This document shows, in pieces, positions 1 to 8,488 of a DNA stretch of 64,000 bases. The translations under genes and the position numbers were made by a program. Each line of letters starts with the position of its first letter. The stretch's first letter is position 1. The notes under the pieces are model-generated. The model was given only the letters and a program-made list of their open reading frames with translations. It had not been told where the DNA came from and ran no database searches. Source of the DNA: Pontibacter ruber (GTDB lineage Bacteria; Bacteroidota; Bacteroidia; Cytophagales; Hymenobacteraceae); contig NZ_JALPRR010000005.1 of assembly GCF_023630205.1 (NCBI RefSeq), forward strand, positions 62,001 through 126,000. Reading direction: 5' to 3'.

Positions 1-650
1 ACTACGTATATGACGAAAACGGAAACAAACTGGTAACGGCTGGTGGTTACTATGCACGCTCTAAGGAGCAGAAAGTGATTGGTTCAGTTCTGCCGGATTA
101 CACTGGTGGTATCACCAACACAATCAACTACAAAGGTGTAAGCCTGTCAGCACTTGTTGACTTCCAGAAAGGCGGAAGCTTCTTCTCTACTACTCAGATG
201 TTCGGCCGTTACTCAGGTATCCTGGAAGAAACTGCTGCAAACAACATCCGTGAAGAAGGCATCATCGTGCCAGGTCTGTACCAGCCAGGTACTAAGATCG
301 ACGGTGTTGACGTAAGCGGCCAGCCAAACAAAACTTCTATGAGTGCTGCTGACCACTTCTACTACAACGGTGGTTACCGTATCGGTGCTGCTGACGTAGT
401 TGACGCGAGCTACATCTACCTGCGTGAAATGAGCCTTGGCTACAGCCTGCCATCTGCACTAGTTGGTAAAACTCCATTCAACAGCGCTAAACTGTCTTTA
501 GTAGGCAGAAACCTGTGGCTGATTAAGTCTAACTCTGAGCACGTGGATCCATCAAACATCACGAACTCTATCACAAACATCCAGGGTATCGAGGGTGGTG
601 CGCTACCATCAATGCGCTCTTATGGTGTTACGCTGACGTTAGGTTTATAA
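1..650 (+). CDS. SusC/RagA-family TonB-dependent outer membrane transporter, C-terminal part (5' end outside window)
   Basis: The frame is open from base 3 to the TAA at 650; the start lies upstream of the window, so the GTG at 75 is not a real start. The visible ~215 residues are the last strands of a 22-stranded TonB-dependent barrel: a KGVSLSALVDFQKGG strand, a V-DASYIYLREMSLGYSLP segment, the RNLWLI segment, a D-P-S loop and the terminal GVTLTLGL strand. These are standard at the end of SusC proteins, which import oligosaccharides or peptides with a SusD lid. The text closely matches the C-terminus of the SusC at 3014-6235 (for example PGTKI-GVD-SGQPN), so the two are close paralogues. 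The SusD gene follows after 31 bp. Confidence 0.95.
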   Translation, partial: YVYDENGNKLVTAGGYYARSKEQKVIGSVLPDYTGGITNTINYKGVSLSALVDFQKGGSFFSTTQMFGRYSGILEETAANNIREEGIIVPGLYQPGTKIDGVDVSGQPNKTSMSAADHFYYNGGYRIGAADVVDASYIYLREMSLGYSLPSALVGKTPFNSAKLSLVGRNLWLIKSNSEHVDPSNITNSITNIQGIEGGALPSMRSYGVTLTLGL

Positions 651-681
651 TAGCTTAATCATTAAAAATTTAGGAAAGTAT

Positions 682-2193
682 ATGAAGTTCTATAATAAAT
701 TATTAGTAGGTGCGGCGCTGCTCTCTTTCATGTCTTGTACAAAAGACTTCGAAGAGATGAACGTAAACCCTAACCAGCCTGCTGTTGCCACATCGGCACA
801 GCTGCTAGCTAACGCCCAGTATAACTTTGCCACTAACATTGGTGATGCCTGGAACAACGCCCGTATGGGTATGTACTACGCACAATACTGGTCTTCTACT
901 TACTATACAGACGAAAGCCGTTACCTGATCCGTGAAGGTACTAACCAAACGATGTGGAACACTTTCTATGCTGATGTGCTGAAAGAATTATCAGAAGCAC
1001 AGAAAGTAGAAGAAGAAGCTAAAGTACTTGGTTTCGAAAACAGGATAGCAATCGCTGAAATCTTTAAGGCAATGACTTACCATTACCTGTCTGATATCTA
1101 CGGTGGCCCAATCCCTTATGCGGAAGCACTTGATGCAAATAACGCCGTTCCGAAGTATAACACTGGTCCGGAAGTTTATGCTGGTTTGCTGGCTACTCTA
1201 GAGGAGCAGATCGCTGTGCTTAAAGATCCAAAGAATATGGAGAATCCTAGCTTTGCTGCTGGTGACGTAGTTTACAAAGGCAACACTGCTAAGTGGATCA
1301 AGTTTGCTAACTCGCTGCGTTTGCGCATAGCATTGCGTATGATCGATGTGAACCAGGAAGCTGCTGTTGCTGCTATCAGAAAGTCACTTGACCCTGCAAA
1401 TGGTGGCATTATCGAGTCCAATGCTGATAATGCAATGTTCAAGTGGTTATCAGGTGCTCCAAACAATAACCCACTTAATGAGGCTTACAAAACGAGAATC
1501 GACTTCTCAGTAGCGAAACCATTTGTGGATTACCTGAAGAAGTATGATGACCCTCGCCTTAAAGTTTATGCCAACCCGCTTTCTACAGATGCCAATGCTT
1601 ATGTAGGTGAGACATATGGTCTGGAAACAGGTAGCGATAATAACTCAAACGGTAGCACGAAAAAAGTAAGCTTACCAAGTAACTATGTTATTGGCGCTGA
1701 GGCACCTACTGTCTTCTTGGATTACGCTGAGGTAGAATTCATGTTGGCTGAGATCGCTGCCCGTGGTCTTAATGTAGGCCTGGCAGGTACAGCTGCTGAA
1801 CACTACGCCAAAGGTATCAAAGCTTCTTTTGACTTTGCTGGTCTGAGCAACGAGCAGTATGTAGCTTACCTGGCAAAAGTGCCTTATGTTGCAACTGACC
1901 TGGAAACTGCTAAAGACCTGATTGGTTCGCAGAAATGGATTGCAATGTACGGTCAGGGTATTCAGGGATGGTTAGAACGTCTTCGTCTGGATTTCGAGGA
2001 CCCATACACAGGAGCTGCAATTTTTGCTCTACCTGCTGATGGTTCTCTTGACCCTAACGTTACGACAGTACCATTCCGAATGAGCTATCCGGTAACAGAG
2101 GCTTCTCTGAATGCTGAAAACTACAATGCAGCTGTACAAGCTTTAGGTGGTGCCAACAGCAAAGGCGCTAAAGCATGGTGGGATGTTTTCTAA
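682..2193 (+). CDS. SusD/RagB-family outer membrane nutrient-binding lipoprotein
   Basis: This 503-residue protein is the surface lid partner of the SusC just upstream. It has a lipoprotein signal, MKFYNKLLVGAALLSFMSC, with the acylated Cys at residue 19. The acidic stretch after the Cys and the NVNPNQP motif near residue 28 are typical of the SusD-like_2 subgroup; TPR-like helices follow (for example AEIFKAMTYHYLSDIYGGPIPYAEA, residues ~125-150) and the QKWIAMYGQG segment lies near residue 415. The substrate cannot be read from sequence. The gene starts 31 bp after susC, with AAGTATATG across the start region instead of a clear Shine-Dalgarno, and is followed by a strong terminator. It resembles the SusD at 6256. 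Confidence 0.95.
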   Translation: MKFYNKLLVGAALLSFMSCTKDFEEMNVNPNQPAVATSAQLLANAQYNFATNIGDAWNNARMGMYYAQYWSSTYYTDESRYLIREGTNQTMWNTFYADVLKELSEAQKVEEEAKVLGFENRIAIAEIFKAMTYHYLSDIYGGPIPYAEALDANNAVPKYNTGPEVYAGLLATLEEQIAVLKDPKNMENPSFAAGDVVYKGNTAKWIKFANSLRLRIALRMIDVNQEAAVAAIRKSLDPANGGIIESNADNAMFKWLSGAPNNNPLNEAYKTRIDFSVAKPFVDYLKKYDDPRLKVYANPLSTDANAYVGETYGLETGSDNNSNGSTKKVSLPSNYVIGAEAPTVFLDYAEVEFMLAEIAARGLNVGLAGTAAEHYAKGIKASFDFAGLSNEQYVAYLAKVPYVATDLETAKDLIGSQKWIAMYGQGIQGWLERLRLDFEDPYTGAAIFALPADGSLDPNVTTVPFRMSYPVTEASLNAENYNAAVQALGGANSKGAKAWWDVF

Positions 2194-2263
2194 GCCACAA
2201 GTTAATTAAGACCGAATTACCAAATAGATTAGAATAACTAGGTAGTAGTCTTCTTCATTGGAC

Positions 2264-2293
2264 AAAGGCCCCCGGCTTCCGGGGGCCTTTTCT
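2264..2293 (+). terminator. Intrinsic terminator of SusCD unit 1
   Basis: A perfect 12-bp stem (2264-2275 with 2279-2290), core GGCCCCCGG, has a 3-nt CTT loop and is followed by T residues. It lies about 70 bp after the susD stop. The 24 bp before it (2237-2260) recur exactly before the terminator of unit 2. Confidence 0.9.
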
Positions 2294-3013
2294 GTTTTTA
2301 TTAGATTTCACGTTTATTAGATTTTCCGCTTTTTAACAACGGTAGAACATATCTGATACGGCTAACAGAAACTGAGAAAGCTTCTTGTATTATATGGGAG
2401 TGGGGTAGTTTGCTGAATTGATGTTAAAACATTTAATGTCTTGATAAGCTGGATTTTATAGGTTGTGAAACACTTTAGAGGGGAATTGATACATGTAAAT
2501 AAAAAAATATAGGCATTCTATATATAAATGTTGTTTATATGATAGATAATGCTTAAAATAGATGCATTTCTCACCTTAAACAAAACCTCTTATGCTTAAA
2601 CCTTTACTTTTATCCGGTACTCCACCGGCACTTACTTAGTAACATCCTCTTTCACCAGATCTGCGTCGAAAGAAGCTTCACAGTATTAAACATCCTATCG
2701 CCGGGTTTTGACTCCGGTTACAGGGGCTTTTTATATCTTTTCTTCATAAGAAGCAACCTTATAAACTAGTTGAGCCAGTCACAAGAGCAACAGCAGGAAG
2801 GCTGTTTCGTGCTTGACCTTCTTTTTCTGTAAAGAAGGCAGAACGCGAGGTGGTAAGAAGCTCTGGTTCTTTGCGGGTTCCAGTCGGTCAGCAGGAGGAA
2901 GTATAAAACTGTACGAAGGCGCTGAAATAGCCCCTGATAGGGCAAAGCCGAAAAGCAGTAATATAATAGTAATCACAAATTAATTCTTAATACTAACCTT
3001 AAACCAAAACACA
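2294..3013. promoter_or_regulatory. Long non-coding leader upstream of SusC unit 2
   Basis: This 720-bp gene-free stretch is AT-rich in its first half. At 2568-2640 it holds a block (TTCTCACCTTAAAC, then an ATG opening a 15-codon reading frame at 2592-2639) that aligns with a block at 8031-8100 upstream of the third susC, and whose start resembles a susC start region. The real susC start is preceded by a related CCTTAAACCAAAAC at 2997-3010. A weak hairpin (8 bp, CCTTCTTT/AAAGAAGG) lies near 2817-2838. I could not place an exact -7 element. A long 5' leader with post-transcriptional control is plausible but is inference. Confidence 0.45.
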
Positions 3014-6000
3014 ATGAAGAAAGTCTTACTCTTTTGCTTTATTCTGGTAAGTGCCCTGCTGCAGCAGGCCATGGCCCAGGTTAGAGCAATTACAGGTAGA
3101 GTGACCGATGCCTCTACCGACCAGCCTTTACCAGGTGTGGCCGTTCTCGTAAAGGGTACGACCACAGGCACGGCTACAAGTGCCGACGGCTCCTATTCCA
3201 TCAATGTTCCGGAAGGCGGAACAACACTTGTATTCCGCTTTATCGGCTACACTACCGTTGAGCGTGCAATTGGAAATGCGACTACTGTAAACGTTGGCCT
3301 TCCGATCGATAACAAGCAGCTCGATGAAGTAGTAGTAACCGCTCTTGGCTACCAGCGTGAAAAGGAAACGCTTCCGTACTCTGTGGGTGCTGTAAACAGC
3401 GAAAATTTAACCTACGCTAAATCCAACGACGTAAGTACGGCGCTTGTTGGTAAAGTACCAGGTGTGATCATCCAAGGTTCGCCAAGCTCCTCATTCGACA
3501 ATGGTAACGTCGTTATTCGTGGCGCGAACAGTCTGAACACTACACAGCCTCCGCTTTATGTAGTGGATGGTACCATCACGGACCAGAACTCAGTTATCAT
3601 GGATAACGTGGAGAGCATCTCTGTGCTGAAAGGCGCTGCTGCTACTGCACTTTATGGTTACCGTGCTGCTAACGGTGTAGTTATCGTAACCAGCAAAAAA
3701 GGACGTAAGGGCACTCCTACTGTAGACCTTAACTTATCTGCTGCTTTCGAGAACCCATCTGTAATGATGCCTTACCAGAACCAGTACGCGGCAGGTTATA
3801 CTTCCAACTCCAGAACTCCTGGCTCAACTTACGATGCAGAAGGATATTACATTTTCAGGTATGATCCGAAAGTACACCCGGAAAATTGGGCTTCTTTTGA
3901 TGGCCAGCGCATCCTGGATTATGGTGCCGACGAAAGCTGGGGTCCTAAAATGAACGGACAGCCGTATCGCCCTTACTACTCCTGGTATCCTGGTGCAGAT
4001 TTCGGAAAGCTTGTGCCACTTACGGCACAGCCTGATAACATCAAGAACTTCTACGAAACAGGTAAGAACTTCAACAACAGTATCGGTATCAGCGGGGGAG
4101 GCGATAACTACTTGTACAGACTGACTTATGCAAATCAGAATCGTACGCTGATCGTTCCTAACGCGGAGCGCGACCAGCACCAGGTAGGCTTGAACACTTC
4201 CTTGGATATATCTAAGAAGCTGACGGCATCTGCCGATATGACCTTTACCTACACCGGCACAAAAGGACAGCCACAGGAAGGTTACCGCCTGGATGGTTTG
4301 AACGTGACGCAGAACTTCAACCAGTGGTTCCAGCGCCAGCTTGACCTGGAAAAACTGAAAAACTACCGTAACGAAGATGGTACCCTGCAGTCCTGGAACA
4401 TCGGTGACCCGAACGGTACCGGCGACCCTAGCCTTTACCTGGCTCCGCAGTACTGGGATTCTCCATACTTTGTGATCAACGAAAACTATGGCAAGACCGG
4501 CTCAAACCGTTTGGTGGGTAACCTGGGGTTAAAGTATAAGTTCAACGACTACCTGAACTTACAGTCATATGCCCGTATGAGCAACAGAAGTGCTGAAGGC
4601 GACTTCCGTATTGCTTCCGGCGGTCTGAACACCGATGGCTATACCTTGTGGCAGAACACCAGAAGAGAGATGAACTATGAGTCAAACCTGAACTTCAAGC
4701 GTGCATTCGGCGATTTCTCTATTGATGCAGTTGTAGGTGGTAACATCAGCAAGAATTACTACAACCAGTTAGAAGAGAACACACAGGGCGGTCTTACTTT
4801 CCCGAACTTTTTTGACATCAGCGCCTCTGTAGCCCGTCCGCTTGTTACACGTGGTTATGCTGAGAAGACTGTACGCAGCTTGTACGGAAGATCTTCTTTC
4901 GGCTATAAGAGCATCCTGTTCGTGGACGCTACTTTGAGAAATGACTGGTCTTCTGCACTGCCGGAAGCGAACAACTCTTATCTGTATCCATCCATTGGTG
5001 GTAGCTTTGTATTTACAGAACTGTTTAACAACGATGCCCTAACCAACATCCTGACCAGTGGTAAATTGAGAGCATCATGGGCACAGGTAGGTGCTGACCT
5101 TGATCCTTATAGTGTTTACATTTCTACTAACAACAACCCGCTTTACGGTAGCAATGCATCCGCAGAAGTTGGTAACCAGTTCAGGACAGGCAATATCAAA
5201 TCTGCTTTAACTACATCTTGGGAAATTGGTACAGACCTGCGCTTGTTCGACCGCGTTGGTTTAGAAGTAACCTACTACGTTGATGATAACAAAGACCAGA
5301 TCCTGCCACTGAACATTGACCCAACCACAGGTTTCAGCACGTACCAGATTAACGCCGGTAAAATCCAGCGTAAAGGTATAGAGGCTGCCTTGCTTGTATC
5401 ACCTTTCCGTGGTGACTTTACCTGGGATGCAACCCTTAGCTTTGGCAGAAACCGCTCTAAGATTGTGGAACTGGCAGATGGCCTCGAGAACTACCTGGCC
5501 AGCACACAGCGTAACGATACCCGCTTGGAGCACCGTGTAGGCAAAGAGTGGGGTATGCTGGTAGGCCGTATGTGGCAGCGTGATGCCCAGGGCAACGTGT
5601 TGGTAGGCTCTAACGGTATCCCGTTGTATGAGATCAACAAAGAAAAAGGTACTATACAGCCTGACTTTACCGGTGGTTTCTTCAACAGCTTCAGCTACAA
5701 AGGCATTAGCCTTGCCTTCTCCCTTGACTTCCAGAAAGGTGGTCTGTTCCACTCCCTGACCAAGATGTACGGTTACGGATCTGGTTTGCATGAGAACACA
5801 GTTGGTGTAAACGACAAAGGTCATGACTGGAGAGACTTCCCTTCTAACGGTGGTGGTATCCTGATCCCGGGTGTATATGCACCAGGCACTAAGATCGGTG
5901 GCGTAGACAAGAGCGGCCAACCTAATGAAACCTATATTCCTGCCCGTAGCTACTTCTATACTTCTCTTCAGCGTGATAACATCAACGCTAACGTGATTGA

Positions 6001-6235
6001 TGCTTCTTACCTGAAGCTGCGTGAGGTTCGTTTGGGTTACGAACTACCTAAGTCAATACTGGGAAGCATGATCAAAGGCGCTAACCTGGGCATTATGGTA
6101 AGCAATGCCTGGCTGATCAGCGCACCTGGAAAAGAGTTTGGTGTAGACCCATCTGAACTGGAAGAAACCTGGTATGAAGGTGGTCAGTTGCCATCTACCC
6201 GCACAACAGGTCTTAACCTGAGAGTAACATTGTAA
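3014..6235 (+). CDS. SusC/RagA-family TonB-linked outer membrane transporter
   Basis: This full-length SusC has 1073 residues. It has a signal peptide (residues 1-22, ending AMAQ), a CarboxypepD_reg-like N-terminal domain (about 25-108, with ITGRVTDAS, LPGVAVLVKGT and the DGSYSINVPEG motif), the linker EVVVTALGY, a plug domain (about 115-235, with ALVGKVPGVI and the SISVLKGAAATALYGYRAANGVVIVTSKKG signature), then the beta-barrel. It imports nutrients through the outer membrane using TonB energy and pairs with the SusD at 6256, 20 bp downstream. The first ~107 residues are nearly identical to those of the SusC at 8489, after which identity falls sharply; the C-terminus instead matches the truncated SusC at 1-650. 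ATG 3014 is supported by the signal peptide and the CCTTAAACCAAAACACA leader. Confidence 0.97.
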   Translation: MKKVLLFCFILVSALLQQAMAQVRAITGRVTDASTDQPLPGVAVLVKGTTTGTATSADGSYSINVPEGGTTLVFRFIGYTTVERAIGNATTVNVGLPIDNKQLDEVVVTALGYQREKETLPYSVGAVNSENLTYAKSNDVSTALVGKVPGVIIQGSPSSSFDNGNVVIRGANSLNTTQPPLYVVDGTITDQNSVIMDNVESISVLKGAAATALYGYRAANGVVIVTSKKGRKGTPTVDLNLSAAFENPSVMMPYQNQYAAGYTSNSRTPGSTYDAEGYYIFRYDPKVHPENWASFDGQRILDYGADESWGPKMNGQPYRPYYSWYPGADFGKLVPLTAQPDNIKNFYETGKNFNNSIGISGGGDNYLYRLTYANQNRTLIVPNAERDQHQVGLNTSLDISKKLTASADMTFTYTGTKGQPQEGYRLDGLNVTQNFNQWFQRQLDLEKLKNYRNEDGTLQSWNIGDPNGTGDPSLYLAPQYWDSPYFVINENYGKTGSNRLVGNLGLKYKFNDYLNLQSYARMSNRSAEGDFRIASGGLNTDGYTLWQNTRREMNYESNLNFKRAFGDFSIDAVVGGNISKNYYNQLEENTQGGLTFPNFFDISASVARPLVTRGYAEKTVRSLYGRSSFGYKSILFVDATLRNDWSSALPEANNSYLYPSIGGSFVFTELFNNDALTNILTSGKLRASWAQVGADLDPYSVYISTNNNPLYGSNASAEVGNQFRTGNIKSALTTSWEIGTDLRLFDRVGLEVTYYVDDNKDQILPLNIDPTTGFSTYQINAGKIQRKGIEAALLVSPFRGDFTWDATLSFGRNRSKIVELADGLENYLASTQRNDTRLEHRVGKEWGMLVGRMWQRDAQGNVLVGSNGIPLYEINKEKGTIQPDFTGGFFNSFSYKGISLAFSLDFQKGGLFHSLTKMYGYGSGLHENTVGVNDKGHDWRDFPSNGGGILIPGVYAPGTKIGGVDKSGQPNETYIPARSYFYTSLQRDNINANVIDASYLKLREVRLGYELPKSILGSMIKGANLGIMVSNAWLISAPGKEFGVDPSELEETWYEGGQLPSTRTTGLNLRVTL

Positions 6236-6255
6236 ATTTTAAACTTTGCATTCGT

Positions 6256-7725
6256 ATGAAAAATAAATTCATATTATTTATAGCTGTGCTTTTCGCAATG
6301 GTTGCCTGCGACCCGAGCGAGTTCGACGATATTAACGTCGACCCACGGCAGGTGAAAGAAGCGCCTACCCGTACGCTGCTGACCTTTTCACTGCAGCAGC
6401 TTCCTTTCACGACCTGGAATTCACCAATCCGTAACGTAGCCGGTTATGGTACAGAGTACATGGCACTTTACTCTCAGCACCTGGCGGAAGGTCCTTATCC
6501 TGGAAGTTCGTTGTATAATGTCCGAAATCTTTCCTGGACAGCCTGGTATACTGGTCCGCTTTATAACCTGCAGACCATTATCAACCTGAACAACGAGGAT
6601 AGCAAACTGGCAGACCTTGGTAACGGTTCCAAAGACAACCAGATAGCAGTTGCCCGTATTCTGAAGGCGTATTACTTCTGGTTCCTGACAGATATCTATG
6701 GCGACATACCATACTCTGAAGCCCTGAAAGGCAATGAGATTCTGCAGCCAAAGTATGATTCTCAGGAATCGATCTATACTGACCTGTTCAAGGAACTGAA
6801 AGAGGCGCAGGCCATGATCAAAGAAGACGAGGCTGGCGTAACCGGCGATATCCTGTTGGGTGGCGATATGGCTGCCTGGAAACGTTTCGCAAACACCACC
6901 CGCCTGTTTATGTCGCTGCGTTTGATGAAGAAAGATCCAGGCAAAGCACAGGCTGAAATGACAGCTGCCCTGACTGATGGTGTGATCGAGAGCAACGCTC
7001 AGAATATTACCCACCAGTTCATTGGTGGTGACCCGAACAACTGGAACCCATGGTACGAGAACTACTCAAACGACAACCGTAACGACTATGCTCTCAGCGC
7101 TACCCTAGGAAACTATATGCTGGGTACTAAAGATCCGCGTGTGTTTGTATATGGTGAAGTTCTGAATGGTTCAGAAATTAAACCACTGGCTTACGGAAGC
7201 TCTGCAGCCAAGAACATACCAGGCATCTACAGCCGTATAGGTGCAAGCCTGCAGGCTGATAACACGGAGGTGCCAATCTTTACGTATGCGCAGGTACAAT
7301 TTGTAAAAGCTGAGGCAGTACATAGAGGCTTCTCTATCCCTGTTGAAGGCTCTGCTGCTGAGCTGTACAACAGTGCGATCAAAGCATCATGGGAGTTCTG
7401 GGGCGTATACGACGAAGCTAAATTCAATGAGTTCATCGCAGATCCGAAGGTGGCTTATACTTCGGGCGATGCTGGTCTGGAGAGAATCATTTCGCAGAAG
7501 TGGGTGCACCAGTACCTGAATGGCTTCGAAAGCTGGACTGACTGGAGAAGAACCGGGTACCCTGTGTTGGCGCCAGCACCAGATGCTGTTGACACACGAG
7601 GTATTCCGCGTCGTATGGGTTATCCGTCTAACGCCAAGGCGCTGAACGAGAAAGGCTATACTGAAGCTGTTGCCCGTCAGGGTGCTGACGACAACTACAC
7701 CAGAGTATGGTGGGATGTGCAGTAA
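6256..7725 (+). CDS. SusD/RagB-family outer membrane nutrient-binding lipoprotein
   Basis: The lid lipoprotein for the SusC at 3014 has 489 residues. The signal MKNKFILFIAVLFAMVAC puts the acylated Cys at residue 18, followed by DPSEFDDINVDPRQ, the acidic start and N-x-D-P motif of the SusD-like_2 group. Helical-repeat text (ARILKAYYFWFLTDIYGDIPYSEAL, ~137-161) and the QKWVHQYLNGFESWTDWRRTGYP segment near residue 417 are family hallmarks; in the same place SusD1 has QKWIAMYGQGIQGWLE. The protein ends in RVWWDVQ, matching the KAWWDVF end of SusD1, so the two are paralogues from duplication of a whole SusCD unit. Ligand unknown. Confidence 0.95.
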   Translation: MKNKFILFIAVLFAMVACDPSEFDDINVDPRQVKEAPTRTLLTFSLQQLPFTTWNSPIRNVAGYGTEYMALYSQHLAEGPYPGSSLYNVRNLSWTAWYTGPLYNLQTIINLNNEDSKLADLGNGSKDNQIAVARILKAYYFWFLTDIYGDIPYSEALKGNEILQPKYDSQESIYTDLFKELKEAQAMIKEDEAGVTGDILLGGDMAAWKRFANTTRLFMSLRLMKKDPGKAQAEMTAALTDGVIESNAQNITHQFIGGDPNNWNPWYENYSNDNRNDYALSATLGNYMLGTKDPRVFVYGEVLNGSEIKPLAYGSSAAKNIPGIYSRIGASLQADNTEVPIFTYAQVQFVKAEAVHRGFSIPVEGSAAELYNSAIKASWEFWGVYDEAKFNEFIADPKVAYTSGDAGLERIISQKWVHQYLNGFESWTDWRRTGYPVLAPAPDAVDTRGIPRRMGYPSNAKALNEKGYTEAVARQGADDNYTRVWWDVQ

Positions 7726-7797
7726 GCCACTTTAAAAGAAATTCGTTGATTAAATAAGGAGATTAAAAATACTAGGTAGTAGTCTTCTTCATTGAAC

Positions 7798-7830
7798 AAA
7801 AGGCCACCGGTTTCCGGTGGCCTTTTTTAG
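7798..7830 (+). terminator. Intrinsic terminator of SusCD unit 2
   Basis: A perfect 13-bp stem (7798-7810 with 7814-7826; core GGCCACCGG) with a TTT loop and a T tract. The 24 bp just before it (7771-7794, starting ACTAGGTAGTAGTC) are identical to 2237-2260 ahead of the unit-1 terminator. Confidence 0.9.
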
Positions 7831-8488
7831 TATAGTAACATTCTATAACGTGTTGCCTTCTAGTGTGAGACGAATAGTAGACTTGCAATGTAGCTTGTGA
7901 GACAGGATATGTTCTAGCATTATGCAGACATGAATTAAAGCATGTTAATAGATAAATATACGTTTTTTCTATACTTATTTGGAATTACAAGAAATAATAC
8001 ATAAACTAGATATGTTTAAATTCTCACCTTAAACCTAAATAACTATGATAACATCTTTACTTTCCTTAAGTATTCCTCCTGACTTCCCAGCAATTCCTTC
8101 TTACGCTACAACCTTGGTGTAACGGGTTACACCATAAAAGAAATAACAGGTTATGCCTCCTTTCACAAAGGATGGCCATGTTTTGCGTTTTCTACAGACA
8201 CATATGCTCCTTAAGGTAAATGATTTATCATCATCTCATTAACCTGAATACATACAAAGAGCAATATTACAACTGTTCCAAAATCTGAATAAAACTCTAC
8301 TAACTGCAGAGGCCATAGGGAAGCATAAACAGCTTCTTAGCCTTGGTGCTTTAAGTGCAAGGTTTTCGAAGTGATAGTATTCACTTGTTCCGGTCATGTT
8401 TTCTCAGTATATGAGAATCATCCTATTGATCTGGTTACGACATAGATTACCATTTCCGTTTTATTTCACACCTTAAACAAACAGCAAA
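7831..8488. promoter_or_regulatory. Long non-coding leader upstream of SusC unit 3
   Basis: There are about 660 bp with no convincing gene. At 8031-8100 lies TTCTCACCTTAAACC followed by an ATG that opens a 25-codon reading frame (8045-8122), aligned with the block at 2568-2640. The real start at 8489 is preceded by the related CACACCTTAAACAAACAGCAAA. One TATACTT heptamer sits near 7970. The conserved placement, about 425-445 bp ahead of each susC, is the reason for calling this regulatory; the mechanism is unknown. Confidence 0.45.

Noticed and set aside
2779..2976. Minus-strand reading frame of 65 codons in the SusC leader, with a signal-peptide-like start
   Set aside because: It begins with a GTG, has no ribosome-binding or promoter signal, and ends in a low-complexity Leu run. 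It is antisense to the leader and resembles no family.
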